The position numbers and the translations under genes were made by a program. A DNA stretch of 64,000 nucleotides from an uncultured Clostridia bacterium. Lineage in GTDB: Bacteria; Bacillota; Clostridia; Oscillospirales; Ruminococcaceae. Where the stretch lies: the NCBI GenBank assembly GCA_947625195.1, contig CANQNK010000012.1, positions 1 through 64,000 of the forward strand, read 5' to 3'. The notes under the pieces were generated by a model. The model made no database searches and was not told where the DNA came from. It saw only the letters and a list, made by a program, of their open reading frames with translations. Shown here one piece after another: positions 43,354-52,967 of the stretch (position 1 is its first letter; each line of letters opens with the position of its first letter).

Positions 43354-46212
43354 TCACTTCTTTAGTTTTTTGCTTATTTTGTCAAACAGCACTCCGTTTT
43401 TGTACTGAATAATAAATATTACAGCGCATACCAGCAAGCCGAGGATCGAAATAAGAACAGAGAAAATAAAGTATCCCGGCAAAAAGCTCATACTTACAGT
43501 GTGCACGCCCTCGGGTACTTCTATTGCAATAAGAGCGCCGTCAACCGCTTTTTTGGGTTCTACTTTTTCGCCGTCTATCTTTATCGTCCAGCCATCTTCG
43601 TAGGGAACGGTAGTAAGCAAAACCTGACCTTCCTTTGAGGTAACGGTTCCCTCAAAGCTTCTGTCACCATGGTCGGTTATGTTCATGGCGTTGTTCTTCA
43701 GTGTTGCCGCCGCAGTTTCAAACGCCGATTTATCTATTGTGTAAAAGCACGGCTCTTTCCAGAAAGCCTCTGTTATAACGGTTATTCTTATTCTTATTTT
43801 ATCGCCTTTTGAGTAGTCTCCAAAGCTGAGTATCCTGTAATCGTCGCCCTCAAAATACGCACCTGCAAAATCCATAGCGGGCTCACCGCCGGTATTGTCA
43901 ACGGCCTTAAGATATTCTTCCTCATCGTAGTACCACACATTGCACTTTCTTTCATAACTTGTGGGAAGATACATATAAAGCGGGCCGTCCTCTTTCATCT
44001 CAACAACATAGTCAATATGGCACTCAGCTGCCTCGTCTCCTGCGTGAAAATACCTTGTAGTGCCGTCTGTAAGGTTTTCCCTAGCAAGATTAACAGAATC
44101 GGGCTGATCGTATTCAAGTGGAATCAGACAGTCCTCTGTGTTTCCCGTTACTGCGGATAAAAACCTATTTTGATTTTCAAACACATTGTCGTTTGAAAGG
44201 GTAAGAGTAAGTATCGATTCGTCCGCCATATATGCGTTTGATACAGCGTATGGATTTTCGTAAACATAAACGTTTCCGGTGCTTACATTTTCTGACGCGT
44301 CATCAGTTATTTTATACTGCTCTGTCATATTGTAAAGCGACGGCACCTCGTTAATGTTGGTAGGGCAGTAGGAGGAGAACAGATCATTGTCCTTGGATAT
44401 GAGATATTTTATATTAAACAGCATATCGTTTACATAGGTTGAGCCATTGTAGCTTGTGTAGTTTCCTCCGTAGCCGTAGCCGAGCGAATGGAGCATCAGA
44501 AGCGCGGGGGTGTTCATAGTGGAGCTTGAATGCGAAATTCCCGCAAAGCCCATTCCGATAGGATCACACACGGTTCTTGCAAATGTTTTTTCCATCCGGT
44601 AAAATCCGTCGTCGTTACGCTTTATATCGTCAACCACACTTCTCATTTCTGTCATATAATCCTCGTATGAGGTGTAGTTACTGTAAGCAACGTCCTTGTC
44701 GATTTTTTGCAGAGTGTCAAACGACGTCACGCCCAGTTCTATGCAAACCACAGCACAAAGCGCGATTTTAAGACCTCGCACAAGGCGTACTGTCCCCGCT
44801 TTTTTTATAGCGCCGATAAGCGCAAAGTATGCAACGACCGCGATGATGGATATAAGTATTCCCTGAACGGCAACGGTGGTAACGTTGTTTTCGGCGGCGG
44901 TGTCTAAGTTTGTTGTGAAAAATGAGTAATCCTGAGTTTCATAAAACATCAAAAGCGCGATTATCCCGGCAAATGAGCCGCCTAGAGCCTTGAACGAAAA
45001 TCCGTCCAAATTGTCAAATGCTCTTGCCGCCATAAATACCAGAATAAACGAAAGCACGAACGAATAGCGGTAATTAAGCCAGTTCGGAGCCTGCATACCG
45101 TGCCAGAACAAGTCTACCGGCGCAATATACATACTTGCAATCACCAAAGCAGAAATTACGGTGGTTCCTATCTTTTCCTTAAAGTGAATATTTCTGTTTA
45201 CATAATATACAGGAAGCATAAGTACCGTAAGTGTTCCTGCGAAGATCATCGGAAGTCCTTCTACATTTACGGTGTCGTAGGTCATCGGGAAAAGCTTTGC
45301 AAAAAACTCCAGAAGATCAAACTGTGTTCTGAAAGAAAAATCAGCAATGGAAAAATCAAACTTACCCAAAGATAAGGACTGCGCCACAGGGTAAAGTATA
45401 AACATAGAACACATAAGTGCAACCGCAGTGGCGATCACAAACTTTATGCAGGAATATAAAATATCTCCGGCTTTTACTTTTTTGTTTCTGAAAAACAGAT
45501 ATGCTACAAAGTAAATTCCGGTGAAAATCCCCACCATATAGCCGATGTAAAAGTGTGCTATGAACATAAGTGCAAGCGGAATTATAAAGTTTAAAAGCTT
45601 TCCGTCGTCAACCAGCCTTGACACACCGTATATTATCAGCGGAAGATAGATAAGCCCATCCAGCCACATAGGGTCCATAAGCTCCACAACCATATAGCTC
45701 ATAAGAGCGTAACAGGTTGAGAAGGTGACTGCCGTGGAGCTTTTGGCGTTAAAGGTCTTTTTAAGGAAAAAGGCAAAGGTTACTGCGGCCGTACCGATTT
45801 TTAGAAGCTGCATAAGCTCTATTGCTCCGCACATCATCGTTCTTGGCAGCAGACATATTATAAGCATAAACGGACTTGCAAAATAATACGCGAATATTCC
45901 AAACATTTCTCCAGAAAGGTTTCTGTCCCAGCTGTAAATAAAGCTTCCCTTTCCCCAGAATGCGTCCCTGAAAGCCTCGTAATAATACACATACTGACCG
46001 TTTAAGTCAAGAACTAAAACGGAATTTTCACCAAACGGATGAACCTTGAAAAACGCATAGACGATGTACATTATTAAAAACGGTATCGCAAATACCAAAA
46101 AGTACAGACGTTTTTCGTATATTCGCCTTTTTATGCTTTTAAACGCCCTTGAACCCAGAGCGTTTTTCGGCGGGATAAGCGATTTTTCTAAAGCGCTTTT
46201 TGATTGTTTCAC
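43354..46212 (-). CDS. YfhO-family membrane glycosylation protein
   Basis: A 952-residue GT-C-fold protein with about 12-14 helices, an extracytoplasmic domain of about 280 residues and a C-terminal helix. Signature segments are FGENSVLVLDLNGQYVYYYEAFRDAFWG and FAYYFASPFMLIICLLP near the N-terminus. In B. subtilis YfhO acts with CsbB, adding GlcNAc to lipoteichoic acid outside the membrane. Here it follows a CsbB-like glycosyltransferase by 4 nt, supporting the same two-step system. The start is GTG, after AAAGGAG. Confidence 0.9.
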   Translation of the reverse strand: MKQSKSALEKSLIPPKNALGSRAFKSIKRRIYEKRLYFLVFAIPFLIMYIVYAFFKVHPFGENSVLVLDLNGQYVYYYEAFRDAFWGKGSFIYSWDRNLSGEMFGIFAYYFASPFMLIICLLPRTMMCGAIELMQLLKIGTAAVTFAFFLKKTFNAKSSTAVTFSTCYALMSYMVVELMDPMWLDGLIYLPLIIYGVSRLVDDGKLLNFIIPLALMFIAHFYIGYMVGIFTGIYFVAYLFFRNKKVKAGDILYSCIKFVIATAVALMCSMFILYPVAQSLSLGKFDFSIADFSFRTQFDLLEFFAKLFPMTYDTVNVEGLPMIFAGTLTVLMLPVYYVNRNIHFKEKIGTTVISALVIASMYIAPVDLFWHGMQAPNWLNYRYSFVLSFILVFMAARAFDNLDGFSFKALGGSFAGIIALLMFYETQDYSFFTTNLDTAAENNVTTVAVQGILISIIAVVAYFALIGAIKKAGTVRLVRGLKIALCAVVCIELGVTSFDTLQKIDKDVAYSNYTSYEDYMTEMRSVVDDIKRNDDGFYRMEKTFARTVCDPIGMGFAGISHSSSTMNTPALLMLHSLGYGYGGNYTSYNGSTYVNDMLFNIKYLISKDNDLFSSYCPTNINEVPSLYNMTEQYKITDDASENVSTGNVYVYENPYAVSNAYMADESILTLTLSNDNVFENQNRFLSAVTGNTEDCLIPLEYDQPDSVNLARENLTDGTTRYFHAGDEAAECHIDYVVEMKEDGPLYMYLPTSYERKCNVWYYDEEEYLKAVDNTGGEPAMDFAGAYFEGDDYRILSFGDYSKGDKIRIRITVITEAFWKEPCFYTIDKSAFETAAATLKNNAMNITDHGDRSFEGTVTSKEGQVLLTTVPYEDGWTIKIDGEKVEPKKAVDGALIAIEVPEGVHTVSMSFLPGYFIFSVLISILGLLVCAVIFIIQYKNGVLFDKISKKLKK

Positions 46213-46216
46213 AAAG

Positions 46217-47152
46217 TTAATCTCCTTTCCTGCTGCTCTCGATCCGGTCGCGGATTATAAAACGCGGGCGGCGTTTTATTTCTTCATAAATCTTTGACAG
46301 ATAATGTCCTATTATTCCTAAGCTTATCATTATCATACTGCCGATAAACAAAAGCAGAAGTATTACCGTTGTAAAGCCTGCAACGGAGTTCCCGAGAATC
46401 TTCATTACCAGTGTTTGGACAGATAGAATGACAGCTCCTAAAAGCATTATCATACCTATTACGGTCACTAGCTGAAGCGGCGCCGAGGTGAACGAGGTAA
46501 TGGAGTTTACCGCGTATTTCATGAGTCCTCTTACGCTCCACTTGGATTCGCCGTCAAAGCGTTCTGCAACATCAAAATAAACCGTCTCGGTGTTGTATCC
46601 GACCCAGCTGGACATAGCTCTGAAAAAGGTAAGGCGTTCTGGCATTGCATTTAACTCGTCAACCACACGGCGGTCAAGAAGCTTAAAGTCTGACGCATCC
46701 TTCATATTAAGACCGGAGGCTTTTTTTATCAGTTTGTAAAATACGAGCGAGCAGCCTTTGTATATGGGGTTTTCTTTTCCGCGGTCGGATTTTTTTGCCT
46801 CTACTATATCAACTTCGGGGTTGTTTTTCCATATGTTATACATTTCGATAACAGTTTTTGCGGGGTGTTGAAGATCACAGTCCATCAATACGCAGGCATC
46901 GCCCTTTGCCTCTTTAAGCCCTGCGAAAATTGCACTTTCTTTTCCGAAATTTCTAGAAAAATTAATGGCAACTATGTGCTCCTTTTCTTCGGTCAGTTTT
47001 TTAAGTCTTTGCCACGTTTTATCCTTAGAACCGTCGTTTACAAACACAAGCTCGTACTCAATGCCGTTTTGCTCTAAAAGGCCGCCCACTACGTTTGCGG
47101 TATTTTCAACGTTACCCTCTTCATTATAGCTGGGAATAATAACAGATAGCAT
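46217..47152 (-). CDS. Polyprenyl-phosphate glycosyltransferase (CsbB/GtrB-like, GT2)
   Basis: A 311-residue enzyme: a GT2 domain (residues 1-225: SVIIPSYNEEGNVENT, VNDGSKDKTW, DCDLQHPAKT with the DxD-like site) and two C-terminal membrane helices. It transfers a sugar from a nucleotide sugar to undecaprenyl phosphate on the inner face, which is then flipped for use by a GT-C enzyme, here the adjacent YfhO protein. ATG follows AAAGGACGG. Confidence 0.92.
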   Translation of the reverse strand: MLSVIIPSYNEEGNVENTANVVGGLLEQNGIEYELVFVNDGSKDKTWQRLKKLTEEKEHIVAINFSRNFGKESAIFAGLKEAKGDACVLMDCDLQHPAKTVIEMYNIWKNNPEVDIVEAKKSDRGKENPIYKGCSLVFYKLIKKASGLNMKDASDFKLLDRRVVDELNAMPERLTFFRAMSSWVGYNTETVYFDVAERFDGESKWSVRGLMKYAVNSITSFTSAPLQLVTVIGMIMLLGAVILSVQTLVMKILGNSVAGFTTVILLLLFIGSMIMISLGIIGHYLSKIYEEIKRRPRFIIRDRIESSRKGD

Positions 47153-47154
47153 TT

Positions 47155-47715
47155 TTACCGTCCTTTCTGCACATTATGTGCCAGAAAATCCATTCTAATT
47201 TTATATATCATTATCAGAAATAATACCTGAATAAATAATGTCGCTATTATTAAAACCTGTGTAACCGCATTGCCGACGGTTTTAGGGATAGAGTCTGAAA
47301 TAAACGCCGCATATATAAGGTAAGCCGTCCAGAGTATTAAATAGATATTCCATATATTTCTTGCACGATAAAGCAATACTACGTCTTTTATAAGATTTTT
47401 TCGCTTAAATATCGTAAAAAGCGTTAATGTAAGCACGGCGGTTTTCAAAACCGAGTATATAAAATCGGCTGCATATATAGCGCCGCTCTGACCTGAGAAT
47501 GCAAATGCCTTGAGAAATACATACACAATGCTTATCACAATCATCAGAGCAGACGCAGGTTTTAACGGCCTGAAGGACTTGACGGTGGAATTAAGCCTTT
47601 GTAATCCAAAAAACATAAGAGCCCAGCCGACAAAGTCAAAAAAAATGTCTACCTGAAGCTCTGTGATGGTTATGTCAAACAGTAAAAATATTAGAGCAAA
47701 AAACACAAACCCCAT
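47155..47715 (-). CDS. Five-to-six-helix membrane protein, first gene of the YfhO operon
   Basis: A 186-residue hydrophobic protein with helices across FVFFALIFLLFDITI, FFDFVGWALMFFGLQRL, ALMIVISIVYVFLKAFAF, AVLTLTLFTIF, IYLILWTAYLIYAAFI and VLIIATLFIQVLFLIMIYKI. It precedes the glycosyltransferase gene by 2 nt and follows the operon promoter, so it may help flip or handle the lipid-linked sugar. That role is inference. The ATG at 47715 is chosen over a TTG two codons upstream. Confidence 0.7.
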   Translation of the reverse strand: MGFVFFALIFLLFDITITELQVDIFFDFVGWALMFFGLQRLNSTVKSFRPLKPASALMIVISIVYVFLKAFAFSGQSGAIYAADFIYSVLKTAVLTLTLFTIFKRKNLIKDVVLLYRARNIWNIYLILWTAYLIYAAFISDSIPKTVGNAVTQVLIIATLFIQVLFLIMIYKIRMDFLAHNVQKGR

Positions 47716-47778
47716 AATCAAACACCGATCTATCCGACAATTATTATCTATGATTCTGCGTGTGCAGATACATACTTA

Positions 47779-47807
47779 ATTATACTATATTTGTCGCGCG
47801 TTGTCAA
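47779..47807 (-). promoter_or_regulatory. Promoter of the YfhO operon
   Basis: On the minus strand TTGACA (47802-47807), 17 nt, TATAAT (47779-47784): consensus. Confidence 0.85.
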
Positions 47808-47918
47808 ATAAACGTAAAGGTGAAAACGCTTTTTATTTTTTAAATCAACGCTAAAATTTTATTACGAAAATTATGCCCATATTTTGTGAGGGCAGGAACA
47901 GTTGTCAAAGCGGCTGTG

Positions 47919-47947
47919 TTGCCTTTTTTGCTAAGTTATGTTACAAT
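47919..47947 (+). promoter_or_regulatory. Promoter of the DUF6062 gene
   Basis: TTGCCT (47919-47924), 17 nt, TACAAT (47942-47947). Confidence 0.55.
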
Positions 47948-48010
47948 TATTCAAACGTAATAAGCTGATTATTTTGCCGGCAAGTGTTTATGAAAGGAGC
48001 GGTAATACCT

Positions 48011-48694
48011 ATGAGAGAAAGTATTTTAACAATACCCATAAACGAAATATTTGAGCCAGAAAGCGGCTGTCCTATATGCCGAATGAGAGATATGCTTGAA
48101 AACAGAGCAGTGGAATACATTATGGGCTCAGCTATGATGGAGCCTGATGTGAGAATTGAAACAAACAGGCAGGGATTTTGTAAAACACACTTTGACAAAA
48201 TGCTAGCTATGAAAAACAGGCTTTCGCTGGCGCTTTTGCTTCAGTCGCATCTCATGGAGCTTGATAAGAGCATTTTCTCAAAAAAGAGTATGTTTGAAGG
48301 CATAAACGCCAAGCAGAAAAAGATATCGGCAGTAAACAAAAACTGTTTTGTGTGCTCTAAAACAGAGTGGGGAATGTCTAGGCTTATACAGACGGTATTT
48401 GATATGTATGCTCAGGAGAGGGAATTCAGAGAGCTGTTTTCCCGCCAGGAAATGCTTTGTCCTAATCATTACGATATGCTAGTTTCCGTAAGCGCACAGT
48501 CGCTTGACAAAAAATACCGTTCGGAATTTGTAAAGGTATGCTCACTCCTTGTGAAAAAGGGACTAGGTGCGCTTATTGAGGACGTGACACGTTACTGCAA
48601 TATGTACGACTACAGGAATACAGGGAAGGACGCGGACTGGGGCAATTCAAGAGACGCTATTGAACGTTCGATAAGATTTCTTACCACAAGATGA
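48011..48694 (+). CDS. DUF6062-family protein
   Basis: A 227-residue cytoplasmic protein with several Cys/His pairs: GCPICRMRD (residues about 19-22), GFCKTHFDKM, NCFVCSKTEW and MLCPNHYDML, arranged as two similar halves likely to bind metal. This fits DUF6062, a conserved Clostridia family of unknown function. The ATG at 48011 is preceded by AAAGGAGCGG. It is monocistronic. Confidence 0.75.
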   Translation: MRESILTIPINEIFEPESGCPICRMRDMLENRAVEYIMGSAMMEPDVRIETNRQGFCKTHFDKMLAMKNRLSLALLLQSHLMELDKSIFSKKSMFEGINAKQKKISAVNKNCFVCSKTEWGMSRLIQTVFDMYAQEREFRELFSRQEMLCPNHYDMLVSVSAQSLDKKYRSEFVKVCSLLVKKGLGALIEDVTRYCNMYDYRNTGKDADWGNSRDAIERSIRFLTTR

Positions 48695-49251
48695 CAAAAC
48701 TGTAACCGAAGCGTAACTTTTTGACTTGTTATTTTATGTTAAATTATAAGCCGTTTTTGCCGGGCGCGGGTTTTCAGGGGTTTATAACGATAAGTAAATA
48801 TTACAAAACGGTTTTGGTAACAATTTATTCATATTTAGCTCGTGTTTTTTATAAAATGTAAGCACGTTTTTTTGTACGTTTCTTTTTTTCTTGTCCTGAA
48901 AACAACGAAAACAGGGCTTTTTTCAAAGGTTTAAACAAAGTTTTCAACGAAAATTACCCTCGTTTTCAGTTTTCAACACAGTTTCAAACAGTTTCTGTTT
49001 AAAGTTTGTAAAAATTGCGTCAGATTTATGGATATTGACGCGAATATTTTAATTTTGCCGTGAGAGTATGTTCTGCTGAAAATTATGTGAAAAAATCTCG
49101 TACACAAGGTTAATTAAAAGTAACTAAACTGTGAATAATTTGTAAATGACGAAAAGTGTGTTAAAAAACATTTCGATAAGATTGTGTTTAAGCAAAAGAC
49201 AATTTTTTAAGAGGTAAAAATTTCATATAGCACCCAAAAAGTAAAAAAAAC
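48695..49251 (+). other. AT-rich non-coding stretch before rlmB
   Basis: A gap of over 550 nt without a convincing ORF. It contains a promoter-like pair, TTGACT (48721-48726) and TTATAA (48744-48749), 17 nt apart and reading rightwards with no gene to drive. A run of short GTTTTCA-type repeats lies at about 48890-49010. CCTG/CAGG arms followed by a T-run lie near 48895-48925. It could carry a small RNA; I see no known family. Confidence 0.4.
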
Positions 49252-49280
49252 TTGTTTTTTTAAAAACAATGTGGTATAAT
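49252..49280 (+). promoter_or_regulatory. Promoter of rlmB
   Basis: TTGTTT (49252-49257), 17 nt, TATAAT (49275-49280), with TGG giving an extended -10. Confidence 0.75.
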
Positions 49281-49326
49281 GTAAAATGTATTGTTATATG
49301 TAAATTATGTTTTAAGGAGCTTTGAA

Positions 49327-50118
49327 ATGAATTCGCAGGCAGGCGGCAGAAAGGCCGCGTCTAACTCATCGCAGTATTCAGAGGGGCTGATAGCGGGAAG
49401 AAATCCCGTAGCTGAGGCTATACGTTCCGGAAAAATTATCGACAGCGTTTACGTAAGCGCAAACGCAAAGGGCTCGATAGGTGCTATACTGGACCTATGC
49501 AGGAAAAACGGTATTGCGGTGAAAAGAGTGGATGACAAAAAGCTTGACAGAATGTCCGGCGTGACAACGCATCAGGGTGTGATTGCGGCGGTGGGTTGTG
49601 CAGAGTATTTTTCGATAGCCGAGATATTGGCATACGCCGCACAAAGGGGAGAGGACCCGTTTGTCATCATATGCGATGAGATCGAAGATCCTCACAATCT
49701 GGGTGCAATAATAAGAACAGCAGAGGCTGCCGGTGCTCACGGGGTTATCATTCCTAAGAGGAGAAGCGCTTCGCTCACTCAGACGGTATTTAAAACCTCG
49801 GCGGGAGCCGCGTCTTATGTAAAAGTAGCAAGGGTGTCAAATCTTGCAAGCGCTATTGACGAGCTTAAGCAGTGCGGAGTTTGGATTTACGGCACGGACG
49901 CCGACGGAGAGGATTATTCCACTGTCAGGCTTGACGGCCCCATAGGGTTGGTGATAGGTTCTGAAGGGTTCGGAATAGGGCGGCTTATAAAGGAAAAATG
50001 CGATTTTTTGCTGAGGCTTCCGATGCTTGGTAAGGTAAATTCACTAAATGCTTCGGTGGCAGCGGGTATATTTATGTACGAGGTTGTAAAGCAAAGACGC
50101 AGCAATGATAAATGTTAG
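49327..50118 (+). CDS. rlmB: 23S rRNA guanosine 2'-O-methyltransferase (TrmH/RlmB family)
   Basis: A 263-residue SPOUT methyltransferase: an N-terminal RNA substrate-binding domain (EGLIAGRNPVAEAIRSG, MSGVTTHQGVIAAV) and a knotted SAM domain with DEIEDPHNLGAIIRTAEAAGAHGVII, LVIGSEGFGI and LPMLGKVNSLNASVAAGIFMYE. It methylates a ribose in 23S rRNA. The ATG at 49327 follows TAAGGAG. It overlaps the Shine-Dalgarno of the next gene. Confidence 0.94.
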   Translation: MNSQAGGRKAASNSSQYSEGLIAGRNPVAEAIRSGKIIDSVYVSANAKGSIGAILDLCRKNGIAVKRVDDKKLDRMSGVTTHQGVIAAVGCAEYFSIAEILAYAAQRGEDPFVIICDEIEDPHNLGAIIRTAEAAGAHGVIIPKRRSASLTQTVFKTSAGAASYVKVARVSNLASAIDELKQCGVWIYGTDADGEDYSTVRLDGPIGLVIGSEGFGIGRLIKEKCDFLLRLPMLGKVNSLNASVAAGIFMYEVVKQRRSNDKC

Positions 50119-50129
50119 GAGTGTGCAAA

Positions 50130-52838
50130 TTGGCGGATAGGTTTTCACTTGACGATATTCTTGAAGAATATGCCTCAAAGGCGAAAAATTCCCGTGAGAA
50201 GAGCGATTTTGATGTGGAAAAGCTGCTTGAAAACCCGCTTTCTCACAAGAAAGCTTACGAGAGCTTTTTGATTGGCGACGAGCCGTCTGCAAAGCCGGAA
50301 GTTTCTGATGAAAAGAACGAGTCGGAAAAACCGGACGAGGTTTTGTCGGGCGAAGAGGCACCGGCAGAAGCCCAAGCGCGTATGCGGTCAGATAATGTTT
50401 TGCCCGATTCCGATAAGACCGACGACTCAAAGGCTATCAGGCAGGGAGAGATAGAGAGCGTTGACATAGACACTCTGGTTGAATCTGCAGTTGAAGGCGT
50501 TGAGATTACCGATGAGCCGATAAAAACGCAGACATCCGACACAGATGTAAAATATGATGCAGACTCAAATAAGCCTGCGCTTGAAGACGAAAAAACACGG
50601 GTAATAGCAAGTATTGTAAACGGCGCGGAGAATGAGCAGTCTGACAGTGAAGACGGTTATACCGAAAACGAAAAGAAGATCTCTAAGCGCGAGCTTGAAC
50701 GCGAGGAGGAGCATAGACTTCAGAAAGAGGGATTTGATGCAGGACTCAACAGCCGCTTCAGGCTGAGAAAGACCTCCGGCAACACGGCTATCATAGAGGG
50801 ATTGATGAAGCTTAAGAGAGAGAGAAAGCCCGTTTCTAATGAAACATCGGTAACTCCTGTTAAGCGGCTGAGAATCAAGGACGTTGATCTAAACCTCAAG
50901 GGCAAGATAATTCCTCAGACAGAGCAGTTTGACAAGATAGATCAGGAGCCTTTGGTTTTTCCGGAGAATGCAACCGATACGATGAAGATGAGCATTCTTT
51001 CCGAGCGCAGAAAAAACAGAATCAAAAACTTTGTTTTACATACAGACGACCGCGAAGACGAGGAGACCGCAAACGAGGTTTCAAACACCATTGGAGATTT
51101 TGATGACTACAAACAGGCACACAAGGTGCTTTCTGACATTGTGGGACTTAAGAACAACCTTACTGTAAGACTTTGCGTGCTTTTGTTGACCACCTTGTTC
51201 TCCTGCTATATCGCTGCTGCCAACGATCTGGGCTGGCCGATACTTGAGCTTTTTAAGAGAACAAGCGATTCATCTTTCGTTTTCACTAACATAATTCTGG
51301 GGCTTATTTCGGCGTTTGTTTCTTATACCGTTATAACGGCGGGCTTTAAAAAGCTGATCAAGCGCAACGCCGACTGCGACAGCATTGCGGCGATCTCGAT
51401 AGTATCGGCGGTTGCGGTAAGCGTTATAGTGCTGTTCGATTCCTCTATTATGCAGACTAAGGCGTATAACCTTTATATATCTGTTGCAATTCTGGGGCTT
51501 TTGTTTAACACTCTGGGAAAGCTGCTTATCGTAAACAGAACGCTGAGAAACTTCAGGTACGTTGCGGGTGAGTTTGACAAGTACGCTTTAAACAGCGTGA
51601 CAAATGAGGACGTTGCGGTTAAATTTACAAAGGGTGCGGTAAACGATTTTCCTGAGCTTGTAGCTATGAGAAAAACGGAGTTCAACGAAAACTTTTTAAA
51701 GAATTCCTACTCTAACGATGCTGCCGACAGGTTTTGTAAAACGTATGCTCCGCTTATCTTGATAGTATCACTTATAGTAGGACTTTTGGCGTTAGTCTGC
51801 GATAGAAACGCCGTGGGCTTTACCGGACGTGTGATGGCTGCGCTTATCACCTTTTCGGGAGTTGTTTCTATGGTATCGTCGTTTGCTCTTATGATAGTTG
51901 TAAACCTTCCTCTTTCAAGGGCCTCAAAGAAGTTTTTGCAGTCTTCAGCTGTAATGCTGGGATATTCGGCTGTTGAGGAGTTTTCCGACGCAAACTCTAT
52001 TTTAGTGGACGCAAGTCAGCTTTTCCCCGAGGGAATGGTAAATCTTGTAAACCTCAAATCAATGAGCGCAACCTCTATTGAAGAGTGCATTCTTATGGCG
52101 GCTTCTCTTGCTTGCCAGTCGGGAAGTATTATGAATCAGACCTTTTACAATATGCTTAAGGGAAAGACCGAGATGCTGTATCCCGTTGAAAGCTATATAT
52201 TTGAGGACGGTCTTGGCCTTTCTGGCTGGATAGAAAACAAAAGAGTTCTGCTCGGAACACGCGAGCTTATGCAGAATCACTCGATAGAAGGGCTTCCGAC
52301 CAAGGAGCGCGAGGCCGAATACACAAGGGGATATATTCCCGTTTACCTTTCTATCGGCGGAGTTGTGTCTACGCTGTTTGTGCTTCAGATAAATCCGAGC
52401 ATAAGCGTTAAAAAGTGGCTGGGAGCTCTTGAGAAAGATGACATAACTACTGTTATACGAACGGTAGACGGCTTTATTTCTTTGGGATTTCTGGCCGATC
52501 TGTTTGAGATTCAGCCGGATTCAATTAAGCTTCTTCCGTTCAGATTCCACCAGGAGTACGAGAGGGAAACGTCTTATACACCGCGGGCAAGCTCCTCAAT
52601 GCTTTGCTCGGGACACTTCCCCTCATTTGCGAAGCTTATAAGCGGAGCTAAAAAACTCAATAAGATTGCAAATCTGGGAGTTTTCATTCAGATGGGCGGC
52701 GCTCTTTTGGGAGCCCTGATTGCCTTTGTTATGACGGTTTTCGGAACGTTTTCCGGACTTACCGCAACGCTTGTGACGGGATATAATCTGCTTATTCTGG
52801 TAATTACGGTTTTATCTTCATATACAAGGAGATTTTAA
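50130..52838 (+). CDS. Degenerate P-type-ATPase-like membrane protein
   Basis: A 902-residue protein starting at TTG (50130) after TTAGGAG. Residues 1-335 are acidic and Ser/Lys-rich, probably disordered. The rest follows the P1-type ATPase plan: two membrane-helix pairs, a shortened A-domain, a third pair opening ADRFCKTYAPLILIVSLIVG, then a P/N-domain-like part (ANSILVDASQLFPEG, YIFEDGLGLSGWIENKRVLL, LGTRELM, TTVIRTVDGF) and a final helix pair. The invariant DKTGT is DASQL (D627), TGD is TVD, and the GDGxNDxP hinge, TGE loop and CPC are absent. It therefore looks like a catalytically dead pseudoenzyme. The function is unknown. Confidence 0.75.
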   Translation: MADRFSLDDILEEYASKAKNSREKSDFDVEKLLENPLSHKKAYESFLIGDEPSAKPEVSDEKNESEKPDEVLSGEEAPAEAQARMRSDNVLPDSDKTDDSKAIRQGEIESVDIDTLVESAVEGVEITDEPIKTQTSDTDVKYDADSNKPALEDEKTRVIASIVNGAENEQSDSEDGYTENEKKISKRELEREEEHRLQKEGFDAGLNSRFRLRKTSGNTAIIEGLMKLKRERKPVSNETSVTPVKRLRIKDVDLNLKGKIIPQTEQFDKIDQEPLVFPENATDTMKMSILSERRKNRIKNFVLHTDDREDEETANEVSNTIGDFDDYKQAHKVLSDIVGLKNNLTVRLCVLLLTTLFSCYIAAANDLGWPILELFKRTSDSSFVFTNIILGLISAFVSYTVITAGFKKLIKRNADCDSIAAISIVSAVAVSVIVLFDSSIMQTKAYNLYISVAILGLLFNTLGKLLIVNRTLRNFRYVAGEFDKYALNSVTNEDVAVKFTKGAVNDFPELVAMRKTEFNENFLKNSYSNDAADRFCKTYAPLILIVSLIVGLLALVCDRNAVGFTGRVMAALITFSGVVSMVSSFALMIVVNLPLSRASKKFLQSSAVMLGYSAVEEFSDANSILVDASQLFPEGMVNLVNLKSMSATSIEECILMAASLACQSGSIMNQTFYNMLKGKTEMLYPVESYIFEDGLGLSGWIENKRVLLGTRELMQNHSIEGLPTKEREAEYTRGYIPVYLSIGGVVSTLFVLQINPSISVKKWLGALEKDDITTVIRTVDGFISLGFLADLFEIQPDSIKLLPFRFHQEYERETSYTPRASSSMLCSGHFPSFAKLISGAKKLNKIANLGVFIQMGGALLGALIAFVMTVFGTFSGLTATLVTGYNLLILVITVLSSYTRRF

Positions 52839-52852
52839 TAAGGATAAAAATT

Positions 52853-52889
52853 TAAGCCTTCTGCGGTTAAAGTATCAGCGGAAGGCTTA
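52853..52889 (+). terminator. Terminator after the P-type-ATPase-like gene
   Basis: TAAGCCTTC-T-GC pairs with GC-G-GAAGGCTTA, followed by TTTG. Confidence 0.75.
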
Positions 52890-52908
52890 TTTGTTTAGGG
52901 AAATTTCA

Positions 52909-52937
52909 TTGACACTGAAATTAGGATTTTGTATAAT
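52909..52937 (+). promoter_or_regulatory. Consensus promoter of the GH5 cellulase gene
   Basis: TTGACA (52909-52914), 17 nt, TATAAT (52932-52937): a perfect match. Confidence 0.85.
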
Positions 52938-52967
52938 ATATTCATAGACAAAACTGGAGGTATCAAT

